64,000 bases of DNA, from contig JAJEKV010000419.1 in assembly GCA_021234155.1 (NCBI GenBank), positions 124,001 to 188,000 of the forward strand, written 5' to 3'. Positions within the stretch are counted from its first letter, which is position 1; each line of letters opens with the position of its first letter. The position numbers were made by a program, and so were the translations under genes. Positions 49,325 through 62,601 of the stretch are shown here, in pieces. Origin of the DNA: Isoetes taiwanensis. Lineage: Eukaryota > Streptophyta > Lycopodiopsida > Isoetales > Isoetaceae. Under the pieces are notes generated by a model, which searched no databases, was not told the DNA's origin, and saw only the letters and a list, made by a program, of their open reading frames with translations.

Positions 49325-51729
49325 ATGCTTGTATTTCTACGACAAATACATATTTCTAAGGAGTAGCATTCCTACTTGCAAAAGATGGACATTGATTTTC
49401 AAGTATATACCTCAAGGAACCGCCTTCTCCAGATTCTGTAGACTCAGAATGAGTGGCTGTGATGGATAATAACTAGTTGGCTTCATCTCAGATGGATAGA
49501 TGAATGCGAGCACCAAGAGAGGAGCAAAAGCTAATAGAGGAAGAAATAACATGAAGGTGGGAGGAGGGGCAGGAGGGGGCAATATGATAGGGAATACCAA
49601 GAGCATAATAGAATAATAATAGGAGCTATAGCCATATCTACTCTTTAAAAGCCCTTATCCCTTTTAGAACTATTTATATGAAGGAATGGAGGCCGATTCC
49701 ATCCTCCATTACGATTTGCCTTATTGCCCACTTGCATTTGTTTATGCAAACCAAGGTGAAATATTGGTGCTGCCAGTAGGGTATGGTCGTCCTGTGTTGC
49801 CAAATGCAAACCAACGTGAAATGTCAGTGCCGCCAGTAGGGTATGGTCGCCTTGCATTGCGCATGTACCTTAGGCCCTGAGGTACCGTTTCGTGTACACG
49901 AGCCCTGCAATCATCGCCAAGTGTCGCACATGTACTTAAGACCCTCGGGTACTATCTCGTGTAATTCGAGAGTGTTTCCCCCTTGCAATCGGCATCTGTA
50001 CACTATACACCATCAGGGTATAAATTCTTTTTAGCACTAGCAAATTTTGGTATAAAAATAGAATATAGAATAAAATATTATCAAAAAAAAATTTAACTCC
50101 AAAGGAAAGTGGCTTTGCGTAGTACTTTTTAGTGTACATCCGCGTTAAAATCTCTTCTTCTTCTTCTTCTATAAAAGGGGTCCTTTTAGGGGTACTTTAT
50201 CCTTCTCTGATAATGGCGGCATCTGCTGTTGCTTAGTCCTTAGTTTTCCGGCATCTGTTGCTGCTTAATCCTTGGTTTTTATTTTAGATTTGGTGGCTAT
50301 CTGCTAGTAGCTTATCTCCGTTCTTCTTACTTCTTCCTTTTAAGAACGTGGGTCTGCCACCAAGCACCTGGGGTCTGCCGAGGTCTGTAATAGCCAAAAT
50401 CTGTTCATTTGTTTTGCTTCTTGGCATTTTTACGCTTTTCGTTCAGATCTGTTGACCTTTTGTTCATTTTTGTGTAATTTTGGCAGATCTTTTGTTCTTA
50501 ATCCCTCTTGTTTTTATGAGCGAGAGCGGATCTTTTTGCGGATGGAACACTACACAACGAAAAAACGTGCTCATATCCCTTGAAAATCCCCGATTGAGGA
50601 ATCGGGGGACTTGAGAACAATGGGTTATTTGCTTTGCAAGCGGGGAATTCTTGAAAAAAGAGGTATATTATGCAGGGGGACATTAGTAGTAATGGGGATT
50701 CTTGAAAAAAAGGTATATCCTAATGGGGAAATTAATAGAAATAGGGGGATTGCAAAATGCCTGCGTGGGTATTTTCATGAAAGAGGATTGGGTCAAAAGG
50801 ATTTTTTGCGAATGTATTGGGGTATTTTCAAGAAAAGGGGACTAATTAAAAAGGGAATTTGCAAATGGATTGGGGTACTTTCAAGAGGGACTGGTTCAAA
50901 AAGAGAACTTGTGAATGGATTGGGGTATTTTTAAATAAAGGAGGATTGAGTGAAAGGGGAATTACCGAAAAAATGGAGGATTGCAATAAGTATGGCCCAA
51001 TTTGGCGAGAGCTCTATATCCAATAAAAGAGCATCAAATAGCTGCTAAGACTTTCCATTCTTCAAATTAGGCATCTTGAGGGATTTGTGCTCAAAACACG
51101 CATGATGAAATCGCACAATACCACGCGTGTGCTAGTTTTGACCCGATCCCGTATGACCGAAAAAGTATATTTATCAAGATTATCTTATACAGGCCATCAA
51201 TGGTCGGAAAAGGATCTGCCCAAACGATGAGTTCCCATGATGACGCCACCGGTGCAGCTGGTCTCTCTCCCAGTTTACGGGTCAGAGCATCGAATGTTCG
51301 AGAGAGCAAAAGGGCAGCGAAGGGCAAAACGGACTAGATCGGCCTCTCAATCCGTCCGGCTATGGCAGGCCTGAAGGGCTTTAGTTCAGCTCTGGAAAAA
51401 AAAAGATTTGGCTTAAATCCAGCTATTTATGCCTCGAATCTTGAGTAATTATGGCGATTTGCTTCAGCATTTTATTCCGTGTACTCCCTGGTTTTTTCTG
51501 CCGGAAGTGCTTCATTTTCATTTTTCTAGTTTTTTTTTATGAATCCTTTTAAACGAAGAAGCGTGAGAAAAAAAACTACTTCTTTGTCCCGAAAGTTCTC
51601 CATTTCTTTGTTTCTAGCTTGTAAAAAAATCTTCTAGTATGGATGTTAAAATCAACTGAAGGATTACGCGGGGTTTAGATATTTAGGGTTTGTTTTTCTT
51701 GTTTACGTTTTCGAAGAGAGGGTACTCAT
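49325..51729. other. Intergenic with two repeat patches
   Basis: 49735-49860 holds two 60-bp copies containing GTGAAAT.T.GTGCYGCCAG and AGTAGGGTATGGTCG. 49860-49975 holds two diverged copies of ATGTACYTWAGRCCCT..GGTAC. 50640-50935 is a degenerate ~55-bp minisatellite (ATGGATTGGGGTA.TTTCAAG). No gene is recognised. Confidence 0.5.
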
Positions 51730-52697
51730 GGCTATGGCGTGCAGCCCCTTGGCAACATGCTTCAGACGTCTCAAGGCAATGCTAGAGATAGTGGTCTTGG
51801 AAGCCTTCACATATTAAGCCCGACATGGTTTTATGTGACATTTTTGGACTAGTGAGTGCAAAAGATTTGGGATGTTTGAGCTTAGTTAGCGAGAGCCATG
51901 TATGTATTTTGCCATCGGGATAATCTTTGGAGAAACACGGTTTTAGAAGAAATGAAGGGAGACTTTACTTTTAACACACATTTGTAGCAAAAGAAGTATC
52001 CGGGCTTTCATCATCGTCATCATGTACCCCTCAAGGTATGCAATTTGTTTGTTATATTAGTATAATAAAAAGGCTAGAATTTGTCTTGCATCTTCTAAAT
52101 GTCGAACATAAACTGTGATTCCTTGTCTCGGGTAAAAGCACATTTACTCGATTATCTGTTCCAAAGCTGGCTCGTGCTAGTTTGGAGATAAAAAGGAATG
52201 GTTAATAAGAGACAACATTGAGCGAAGAAGTAAATTGTCCCTGGAAGAGTTTATCGGTGAATTTGAGGAACCCAATACACTGTACTTATATGAGATGCTC
52301 TTGAGGCCCGGCCCTTTGGTAAAAGTGGGATAGGGATTACCTGCTAAAACATGCACAAAATGTGTCAATGGCTGCAGGACCTGTAAGCATGAAGCTGGAA
52401 GACTACTTTGTGTATGCAGAGGTTAAGGAAGAACGGCCGCTATACATTTTTGATTCCAACTTTGGGAAAAAATGTCCACAGTTGGCAGCAGATTATGACA
52501 TTCCAATTTATTTCAAGAATGACCTGTTTTCAATCCTTGGCAATGATAGACCAGATTTTCAGTGGCTTATAATGGGACCAGCGAGATCTGGTTCTTCTTT
52601 CCATATTGACCCTAACAGCACTTCTGCATGGAATGCGGTGATCAGAGGTTCTAAGAAGTGGATCCTTTGCAGTAATCCATACGAATTAATACCTTAG
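51730..52697 (+). pseudogene. F-box/JmjC (JMJD6-like, plant JMJ21/JMJ22 type) gene fragment
   Basis: 51845-52035 encodes a decayed F-box-like part in two frames (LVSAKDLGCLSLVS, NLWRNTVLEEMKGDF) ending at a GTATGC donor-like site. 52140-52300 reads DYLFQSW, RRSKLSLEEFIGEFEEPNTL with stops between. 52365-52697 is an open JmjC start: AAGPVSMKLEDYFVYAEVKE, ERPLYIFDSNFGKKCP, PIYFKNDLFSILGNDRPDF, then SGSSFHIDPNSTSAWNAVI with the Fe-binding H-x-D (52602-52610) and GSKKWILCSNP, stopping at a TAG. The distal Fe-binding His and the rest of the domain are missing. Intact relatives are 2-oxoglutarate/Fe(II) oxygenases. This copy is broken and truncated. Confidence 0.75.
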
Positions 52698-54331
52698 TAA
52701 TCCTTTGCAGTATCTATCTATAGCAGGATGTGCAATATTTCTTCAAAAGGGAAAGCTTTTAGCTTTGTTAAATCTCAATCCCTATGTTCTTTCCCTTTTA
52801 GGTTCTCCACTTGTTGCCGGCAGTAGCTTAGCATATGTTTTTCATGAGCTTCTTTCTATCAATCTTTGTCTAACTCGAGCAATTTTTCGTGCACATGACT
52901 TATGAAGCTTTTATCTTGTGAGGGAGCTGGTTTTGGTGAACTCAATGCTAGGTCTGCAACTTAGTGCGGTGAGTTACAAGTTTATTTCTTTATGTTTGGA
53001 ATTTGGAATACTTTTCACAGACTAATTTTTATTTTAAATCTACCTTTTGCTAATTTGCACCATTTGAGCTAACGTCCTGTTTGACCAGACACAATGAATG
53101 TGTTAAAATGGACCGATATGGGATGTGCAAAAGCAACAGACCCCCTTACCACCGGACTCTGTTAAAATGGCTACAGCAATGGAGAGGGATATTAGAAGAA
53201 TATGGCTACAGCAATCAAGAGGGATATTAGAAGAATTGAAAGGAGCAACAGAGCAGGGGATAAGAGCAGGGGATAATATTAGCTGAAAAATATGACAGAT
53301 TGATAAGACTCTAATATGAACTCTATTTGTTACTCTTGTTTCTGAAATAATAAGAAATCTATCAAATTGTTATCGATCTAAAGAGTATTATTTTCAAATG
53401 ATAGCAGAATATTATCTTACAAATGATATCTATTATTTAAAACAGAGCATTACCTTGCATTACCTTACAAATGACAGCAGGGTATCTTATTGAAACAGGG
53501 TATTATATGGTATTATATGAAACAGGGTATTATGTTACAAATTACAATAGGGTATTATCTTACAAATTACAATAGGGTATCATATGAAACGGAGTATTAT
53601 CTGAAATCTGAAATGGGGTATTATCTTACAAAATAAGAATAGGGTATAAATTTACAATCATTGAATGGGGGATTGTGGCACCAGCATAACAGGGTATTAT
53701 CTTACAAATGAGGGAAAGGGGGATTGTGGCCAAATACCCCGATTCTAAAAATCCATTTTATCCCCCATTGTTTTATAGGAAAGGGGGATTTAATAGGCAC
53801 TTTTGGGGGGTGTTTTTTGGGGTATAGGAGCATTTTTTTCGTTGTGCTATATTCTTTAAAGGAATTTTCATTTGCATGTTTTTTTATTCTTCCATTCAAT
53901 GTCCGCAATCGTGAAATGCTAAATTGTTGCCTGGACGTTTGGTTTCAACGGGATCCCCAGCTAGTAAATTTGAAACTTCTTTAACTTTAAGCAGAACGGG
54001 AGGCGGAGAATGCAAATGATCGCAATAGAAATCTCGAAATGCAAGTAAAGTTCCCATAGAAGATTTTTTGGATTACCTTTAGCAAGGACTCTTTTCTAAT
54101 GGCTTCAAGGATATTCAATAGTATATTCTATTGTCTTTGCAAATTTTTCTCAAGGACAGACTCCACAGCTTTCAAGTCTTGTAAACTATTAAACCCATCC
54201 ACAATCTGGTGCAGGTTCGGTCCAGAATGTGACCTTGCTCTTTTGACAATTGAGAATGATTAATTTTGGAAGGGTGTTGATGCATTGCAATTTGATAGCT
54301 TACTAGGACTCCAGATACTTATAATGAAGTT
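52698..54331. other. Intergenic with a degenerate minisatellite
   Basis: 53440-53715 repeats CAGGGTATTATCTTACAAAT- and ATAGGGTATTAT-type units about ten times with variable spacing. No gene is recognised; the sequences 53090-53300 include repeats of GAGGGATATTAGAAGAAT. Confidence 0.5.
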
Positions 54332-54535
54332 TGTGTGACCTCTCATATCTGTGATTTTTCTATATGCACACCATATGCCAAAGGTGTTCTCTTTTGTATT
54401 CTTTCATTGGGTTTAAGAGCCATCAAACCATGTGTGGCTGCACTTAGAGCAGATCAGTTTGATCGAAATGATCCTAAGCAGAAGAAACAATCATTCTGTA
54501 TTTTCAATTGGTATTATTTTGAGCTTGGTTAGCAG
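54332..54535 (+). pseudogene. NRT1/PTR (NPF) peptide/nitrate transporter fragment
   Basis: One open stretch reads VLFCILSLGLRAIKPCVAAL, RADQFDRNDPKQKKQS and FCIFNWYYFELG then stop. This matches the NPF signature between TM helices 3 and 4 (ALGTGGIKP, F.ADQFD...E...FFNW.Y). In the normal protein this is about 65 of 550-600 residues. No other exon of the family is seen nearby, so it is an isolated exon fragment. Confidence 0.7.
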
Positions 54536-54587
54536 TTCTATTATATAAAATTTGGGTGGAGCATTTTCTGCCCCATCCGCCTATCCC

Positions 54588-54607
54588 TGTGTGCCACGTG
54601 GCACACA
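54588..54607. repeat. 20-bp perfect palindrome with a central G-box
   Basis: TGTGTGCCACGTGGCACACA is its own reverse complement and contains CACGTG, the plant G-box recognised by bHLH and bZIP factors. There is no gene beside it to regulate, so it may be a decayed element end. Confidence 0.7.
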
Positions 54608-54663
54608 TTCTTTCCAAGAATCAGTGATTCTTCAAGTCCATTTTTCAGGAATCACTCATTCTC

Positions 54664-54691
<28 letters not shown>
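54664..54691. repeat. (A)28 tract
   Basis: 28 consecutive A. It could be the tail of a retrotransposed sequence ending at 54663, but the preceding bases are not recognised. Confidence 0.9.
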
Positions 54692-54694
<3 letters not shown>

Positions 54695-57600
54695 TGTTTT
54701 TCACTAATTAGGTGTGTTTTCCAGTGATTTCTCAATCCCAGACAGAGTTGTAAAACCAACTGAAAAATTAGAGGCCGCAAAACTCAGTAGACAAAATCAG
54801 AGGCTGAAAAATCAGAGGTTGAAAAACTCAGTAGACAAATAGATGAATCAAGTGTAAGAATAAGCTAAAGAAACACAAAATAAAAGCTCATTGCCATGCT
54901 ACTCAACATAAAATAAAGACAAAGAATTGCACAAATCCATTTTTGGTCTCAAATCCGAGTCAATCCATCCAATCTTCAAGCTCATGCCATGGCCCTGCTT
55001 CATTCCCCTGGCCCTGCTTCGCCCCTGCTTCAGTCTGGCATCACAGGTGCTCCATTCTAACGACCCTACTTCTGGCCATCGCCCCTGCCTAAAGAGAAAG
55101 ATCCACAGGAAGTAAGCTCAGGAAGTAGAGATCCACAGCTATAAGCCTGCCAGCTCCAAGAAACTCGTCCACAACTATAAGCCAACTCTAAGAAACTCGT
55201 CCACGGCACGAAACTCGTCCAAGAAACTCCAAGGAGCTCGAAAAATGATAGGAAAGACACAATAAACTAAAGATCCTCCACACGCTTACAAAATCGTAGG
55301 CGCTCTTGAAAATGGGATTAAAAGAATGATCAGGCACAGGCACCTCAGAAAATGGCAAGAACAAACGGATCCAAGATACCTAGAGCCCTAGCGTCACGTC
55401 GACGCCATAGCCGGAGCTCGTCCGGCAAGACCAAAATGTGAACAATGAAATTGGCCACGTCAACAGAAAATTCTCCATCAAAATTTCACATTACATTAAT
55501 GTTCGTTTGGAAGGGATTCCGGCCTAGAAAATTGGCCGACGCGCGAAAATATAGGCTGGGTTTGGGGCTGGCCATATTAATATGCTTAAGTAGTAGTGTT
55601 TGTAGTTGAATCCCCTTTATATTGCCATGTGAATTTCAAAGGAAGCTCTTTTACAAGGCTTTGCCACATTCTGTAAAAGAAAATTGAATCTACCACTTCA
55701 TTCTGATATGTTGAGAATCATTGTAAGTTATGAAAAAAGGAACTGCATGACTAAAGCATATAGATTAATTCTAGTTTATATTTCTTTCATACATTTACAA
55801 GTAATAGATGTTGCTAAGTAATGTTGTCTTCAGTATAGGTTACATAAGTGTACGATACGTGTTAAACTACTTAGATACCATACCTGAATGTATGATACAT
55901 ATTGATTTATAAAATTTCGGCCTATACCTTTAATTGTACGTATAATGTACTACATAATATATTAAGCATGGAGAAAACAATGTTGTTCTTTTGTTATTTG
56001 TCAGCCATAGTCCATTAAATCCCAATCATTTTTGTATCCATTTGTAATAATCATGTGCTTAAAACCTACTATCCCTATATATTCGTCAGGATGGCAATGG
56101 TAGCAGCTTTTACTCTGAAATTGGCTTTCCAAACCAAGGGGATGTTGAAGGTTTTCTAATATCTATTTTAGCTTCCTGCTAAAGGTGTTTATTCGGCTTT
56201 ATTTCAGTGTATTCAAAGTCCTCTTGTTGTGTCTGCAAACTTCAAGAAACTTCTAGAACCCTTTTCTGTAAATTACCATAGGAGTGATGAATTAGCAATA
56301 ATTTGTGTACCACTACTAAATGAATTGAAGACAATAGCATCGAGTAAGCTAATACGGAGTATGATTACATGTGGCCTTGAATCGCATAAGGTTTGAGGAT
56401 CCATAAGTTGTTCAAAATCAACAAGGATTGTCAATATCAGTAATATCCATCTTCCCCTCCTCCCCCTCTTTTTTTTGTTGTCGAAGGACGCCATTCTTTA
56501 TTTAACCAAAAGTCAGATACAAGTGAAGATGCAAAGATAGGAATAAATCTCAGAGGGTAAGTATGAAAACCCACTGAGTGAAGCAACCTGCCTATGCATA
56601 AGAGCGCACATTCAAAACTCATTTCTAATCTCTTAGTCATTTTCAATGCCAAAGTTGTAAACGCGCAGGCTTGAATTATACGAAAGGATCTTCATAATAT
56701 CCTTAATGAAAACTCTGTTGAAAAAAGCAAAAGGAAGCATATTTCACCTAAATCTGTTTGTCTAGAATGTGGCTTGTATCCTTGCTAGATGACATAAATG
56801 GTGCAAAGATTAATGGCCATGTTATTACTAACATTTTGATGGTATAACCAATGTCAATGCACGTTATAACATGATGGCAAAACTTTATCGTATTCGTATT
56901 ACCTCGAAAATGTCATTGTGATAAATGGATTTACACAGATAATATTATAAAGGCTAGACTTGTTGAAGCTTGTTTAACCTTATATATGGCAAGAAACAAG
57001 CACCTAGAAAATAGATGCTTTTCTAAAATATACGCTTTTCTCAAATGACTCGGCTATGGTTCTGTAGCTGACTTGATTATACCATTGTGTCGAAGTCCAT
57101 CCATTTCTTTAGTTGTGCTTCATATTGATGGTGGATGATCATATTGTATCGGTTAAATGACATTGGGCTGAAAATAAAGTTCCCCTTAGATGGGACTACG
57201 TATTGCTCTATTATTGGTGCATATTGAATGGCTTTACAGCCTAGCCCAAAGCAATCACATCTGGAAAGTAGTAAAGAAGGCATTGTTTCTGCTAAATCCA
57301 TGTGATTAGCCAAAATCTTGGAAATCGACACCTATATTAGAGATGTTCTTCATTGTAGAAAACCAACGCTCCTTACAGCCTCCAAAGAAGAATCCAACGT
57401 TTCATGCTATCACTGTTTCATGCTTGCACAAACACATTGAAACGCATTATCATTCTGCTACAGGGCATATCATTATTGGTCAGTTGGATGTTCACCATTA
57501 CTATGAAATATCTATTGCATAATAAAGCTATTAATATGCTCAACATTCAATTCAGCAATTTATAGATGTCAAAAACTTCAACTTTGGAAAACTATGGCAT

Positions 57601-59030
57601 TTTCTTTGTACTCCATGGAACATTAGCTGAGGAATAGCAAAGTAGAATTCATTCCACGTGCTCCATTGTCACTATATTTGTCAAAATTCAATTTCCATTT
57701 TCTGCCTTCTTCACTCCTGCCTTTTTTGCTTGTGGTTGTTTCAAGCATGAATCTCCATTCTTATCAAATGCGACAAAAGGATGGCCGACCATAAAGTAAT
57801 TAGTATATGTAGGTCAATTGTTTGTTAAATTATTTGTCAATGACAAAGCAGCTTCCATGTGCAAAGGAGCTTTAAACTAAAAAATCTACATCATTAAGTT
57901 TTTTAAAGTACAAAAGGTTGTTATCATTTTTAGGATTGACAAAGCACCAAGATTCTTAAGGTAGAGGGTCCAGGAAGAGGCCATGATTCATTGGTTGGTT
58001 GATGCAAATACACCTTCAAATTGCAAAATAGCATCTTTATATAGCACAGTATGTTATCTATCAAAAAGAGAAAAGTAGTGTCTTTCTTCTTCCCAAGCAA
58101 TCGGCGCCCTCATTCACAAGGCCCTAAAAAACGAACGGTCACGTAAAAACAATATCAGATTATATAAAAACCATGTTGAATGTAGTTTTTTATACAACAA
58201 TTTATTTGATAGAAGAAAATCATATCCTATAGTGATTTTTCAAAACTTTTAATCGCTTACAACATGGTTATCGATGGTGGTTTTGAAAGCATAGTGGTTT
58301 GATAAAACTGGTTATAGTTTATGAGATGGTTTCACTACAAGCATTGTATATCATGTGATTTGTTAGAACTATTATTGATTTATTAGAATATGTAGCATAA
58401 TAATAGGGGGTTTTTTTTTGTATTTTTATACGCGGCGTATTGCAACGGACCTACTGATCAGTACATCTAGAGTGCACACGGTATTCTTATATCTAAATGG
58501 CATATTTATCTATGGTTTTGTAATGGTTTCATATTAGATATTATTTATTGACAAAATAAAATATTTTTAAATTCCAAATAAAGACATGCAAGCATCGAGG
58601 TCCACTGTTTTAGGGTTCATGTAAAAAAAAAAGGGCATCGAGGTGCTCTGTTTTAGGGTTCATGTGCTTTCGAGTGCGGTTAGGATTGCCAAATTTCCTT
58701 CGATTTCAGGAGGACAGAGCAGCGGTTGAAGCTATGCTTATGAAGCAGCGGCGGAAGCTATCAACAATGGAGCAATTCTTGCTTGCATCCTTGTCACGGC
58801 AGAATATCTAGGTTGTAGAAGCGTGGATCTGTAGAACCTTGTGATATGGGCACTTGGAAAGGGAAAAACATCTGGCTGTCATTGCTCACAGATCGTTTTG
58901 CCCAACTGCTTTGGGCTGACGAGGTAAGGATTGATAATAAGGTTGTTTTGCATTTCTGTATCAGGTTGTTCCGAAGGGGTTTGCCATTATTTCCAACATT
59001 GACATTGACTCAAATCTGGAACAACATGGA
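54692..59030. other. Intergenic, no gene recognised
   Basis: Contains only short frames. 54960-55250 has locally repeated words (CCTGCTTC.CCCCTG; AAGAAACTCGTCCA). 55380-55560 is a GC-richer patch. From 58640 there is a weak unrecognised frame (58846-59037) that may be the decayed 5' end of the PPR copy. Confidence 0.35.
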
Positions 59031-59500
59031 ATGCTGATTTCCAGAGAAGTTGTATACACCCTCATACAGAAATGCACAAAAAAACCAGATTTGGGCATGT
59101 GCAGACGTGTAGAGGCTTTAATGGTTTGCAGCACGCTATATTCTATTCCTGTCTTCGCTGGTCATCTTATTCGCCTTTTTTTTCTGCCTTTGAAAGCTTG
59201 GTTGAAGCCAATCAAGTATTTTGCAAGGTTACAAGACCAAGTGAGTATATTTGGAATGCAATTATTGATGCCCATGCCAAGCTTGGGGAACTGGATTTGG
59301 CCTTTCAGTTTTATGATAAAATGCAGCATCTGGGCACTGAGCCAGATAAGTTTACATTCTTAAGCACGTTGAAGGGTTGCAGCATCACAAGCCACTATTT
59401 CAATTTCATTCAGTCTGTTCTTACATATCTCAGGAATTCCATGTTGTATTGCTCTTTATATTTTTTGTCTGACGGCATTCTCCCTCATCATTTGAGATGA
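59031..59500 (+). pseudogene. PPR (pentatricopeptide repeat) protein gene fragment
   Basis: The first frame gives VVYTLIQKCTKKPDLGMCRR and ALMVCSTLYSIPVF. A one-base frame change near 59190 leads to SLVEANQVFCKVTRPSEYIW, NAIIDAHAKLGELDLAFQFY, DKMQHLGTEPDKFTFLSTLK, GCS. That is about two PPR motifs (V/F-W-N-A-I-I...A...G, PDKFTF..L..C). PPR proteins bind organellar RNA and usually have 10-20 repeats; here only the N-terminal part survives, and the frame degenerates after GCS. The wording is typical of fern PPR families, which is part of the basis for the organism guess. Confidence 0.8.
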
Positions 59501-60068
59501 AACAAGGATCTGCAGCAGCATAGACACCCACAACTGGGTATGTATTTGGTTCTGTAAGTTAAATTCTTGCTTTCATTCCAAATGCTAAGAGGATTGCTTT
59601 TTCTAAAAACGAAATCCATTTTGTCTCCGAGAATTAAGAATCATCAGCTATACGGTAAGCTTAATCTGGAGTAGTTGGTTTAATTTGAAAGTTAAAACCA
59701 ATGGATCCAATTAGTTTGAAAGGTTTTTGAACTGTTATTATGCTACATATTTGAGCTGTTCTTAGATATTGGACTACAGAACATCTGTCAGTATCCAGTA
59801 TCCAGGTTCAGACAGAGCCAAGATACATTTGAAGCTGCAAACATGCACATTACATGCATCAATCAATAGTATCACATCTTACATTGCTACAATATTCAAG
59901 CCTTTAAACTTTATATCATGGTTTCTATTTCTTTTTGTTATTTTAAATTCTTAAATAAATAGGTATCAATAAAATGTTTCTAATTGTGTCAATAGTATCA
60001 TTACAAATGTTTTCTACTTCGTTCATCAATTCTTACGGCCCCGAAGGGGCCAAAATTTTTTGGGTTAA

Positions 60069-60455
60069 CACACAAACCATTACATTAATCACTCTAAAAT
60101 TAAATCCCCCTTGAAACCCCCTGTGGTTTGGGTGCATATTCACACGGGGGGTTACTTCGGGCAACGAGAGCTGTCGGATGGGCATATTTGCCCTTTATTC
60201 CAAGATCTAGACCGTATATAGCGATCCTCGTTTGTGGGGTATGCATGTACAAGATTTTGTATACTGTATATTAAGGTTTATAAAATACTATAAGGTTTGA
60301 AAAAATATACTTAATGGTGTTAATTTTGTACATGTATTGTAAATTTTTTGGGGCTCTCGCTGCCCGAAGTAACCCCCCGTGTGAATATGCACCCAAACCA
60401 CAGGGGGTTTCAAGGGGGATTTAATTTTAGAGTGATTAATGTAATGGTTTGTGTG
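60069..60455. mobile_element. 387-bp foldback MITE with ~103-bp inverted repeats and TTAA flanks
   Basis: The left arm 60069-60171 (starts CACACAAACCATTACATTAA) and right arm 60354-60455 are reverse complements with about one mismatch (A/G at 60164). TTAA flanks both ends (60065-60068, 60456-60459), consistent with a TTAA target duplication as in piggyBac- or Kolobok-type elements. The ~180-bp centre is AT-rich and noncoding. The near-identity of the arms suggests recent insertion. Confidence 0.9.
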
Positions 60456-60459
60456 TTAA

Positions 60460-62601
60460 TGATTTGTTGAAACCCCTGAATGATAATGGCATGATAGATA
60501 GATCTAAAGATTACTTCACTATGTTCAAGAACCATGAACAATATCAGTATGTTTTTCTTTACTCATCTAATGGTTCATGAATAAGCATTAAACCTTAGTT
60601 TGGTGTATATGAGATGATGAACCTTGCCACTTTGAAGTGATTCCATATATTCAAATTGGATCACCATACCCACATGCATTGCTTACATTTTTTCATCTTT
60701 ATCATTTATGCACCACTTACTTTTGGCCTGGCTTCAATTCTCCACCTCTTAACTTGGACATTGTTTTATTCTTTTGTTACCTTAGCTTGGTGGTCAGTCC
60801 ATTGGGCTAGTAACCATGAGGTTTGTGTTATATTGAGACTGTCGTAGAAGAGGGCCAACAACCCCGATTGCCAGTGCCTTAAATATTGGGTGTAGTCATG
60901 TTTAAACCATGGGGATATCTATGGTATATATGCTCTTTTCCTTTTTGAAGGATCTGTCCGTTCCTTCGCCTCCAATTCTGCCTCAATTTTGCTCCTTCTT
61001 GTTGCCCCAATATATATGCAAAAGCTCAAATTTGGTGATGGCAAGCTCAAATCCAGCGATGGGCTCCAGTATTTCAAAACCAATCTATGGATAAGGAAGA
61101 ATAAAGGGAATCAAAATCGGAAATCTCAGCCATGAAGGCCAAAACATTGGGCATCAATGCATTTGTTAAGATTTTTGTCACAGCAGCCACTTCAACTCCT
61201 CGTACTCTTTGTCATGCATTTCAACAACCATTGAATTACCTTTTTTAGTATCCATTGACCTCATGAGGTCGAAACATGGCCGTTTGGCCCCATCTTCATT
61301 TCATCCCATGCCTCCAAAGGGATATTAACCGAATGGCTTGGCTTGTTCCAATATATGAACAATGTCTTGTCGCATAGAAGGTTGCCCGTAAGGAGCCAAA
61401 ACTAACCCAAGACTAACCCGAAGATCTGAAGCTCATTCTTGGGATATTTGAAAACCAGATAAGGCACTGGCTTCAAAAAATTAGGATGGACACTTAACTT
61501 TTGATTGTGACGAGGAGCCTAACATGGCAAATTCAAGGCAAAAGAGATTGTTAGTGACCAAGCTAAGAATTTTGTAATTGGATAAAAAATTACTCACTGA
61601 ATGGCTTTGACGAAAGGCTTGTTCAACGTTTTGAGCCTTTTTTGCGTTTCTGGCACCTTAAAGTGGCTACGACTAAAGAAAACCCAAAAAATACACACCC
61701 AAATTGCCGGAAGGATTTGTGATGGGTCAAATCACTTCGAAAGAGAAAACGCTCAACATAAACCGTTGCAGAAGCTTCAATACCATGGAACTCAGAATTC
61801 GGCACTCAAAATCCATTGCAGGAGCTTCGAAATCGTGACAAAAACCTATTATAAATTCTTTTGGTACATCACGTCAAAAACCCCAGTAAACCTTGTGCAA
61901 TGGAAGCATAACGAAGAATCTGAGACGAAATTATGAGAAACCCCGTAGAACTCAATATAAGGAGTTGTGACTAAGAAAATAAAAAACTAGAACAGAATCT
62001 TGGTGAAAAACATGTCTTTGCATCAGGATGTTGAAGGCATGGAGTGCATATTGGTGGAGCAGCCGATCAAGCCTAGCTGAAGACTTAATTCCAGCAGCCA
62101 CATTGCATGCAATCCTGGTACTTCATGCAAACTCTCAGACCTCAGCATATTCAACTTCTCTCCGTTTAGCAAGTATTGTAGGTTTGAAATCTTTTTGTTT
62201 TTGTTTTTTTTTTTCATATCTATGGCAGTGAACTAAGTAAATTCATTGCAAGATGCTGCCTCAACACGCATCTCCTCCACACATTACGAATTTCGTTGGA
62301 ATATGCCTAACTCCTCACAACCACCCCTAGGGATTTCCCTATGGGCAACCCAAAATTGGTTGCCTCAAGAAGACAAATGTCTAATACAACATAGAATGGC
62401 AAGGCAATAAGAAACCGTTCGCATTTGCTTGTCATTTTTTAAAAAATGTAAAGCCATGATTTTTTGCAAGATAGAAGGCGGCAATTAGGGTTAGAGTTGT
62501 GCTATAAAAGTGCATTTTGGATCAACAGGGCAGAGTAGAAGGGCGGCTATGGATTCTGAGTAGGCTATCTATTTTTATCTAGCAAAGCGAATGTAGACTC
62601 G
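60460..62601. other. Intergenic, no gene recognised
   Basis: Short frames only. A 111-residue plus frame at 61601-61936 has no recognised domain and overlaps open frames on the other strand. Confidence 0.35.
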
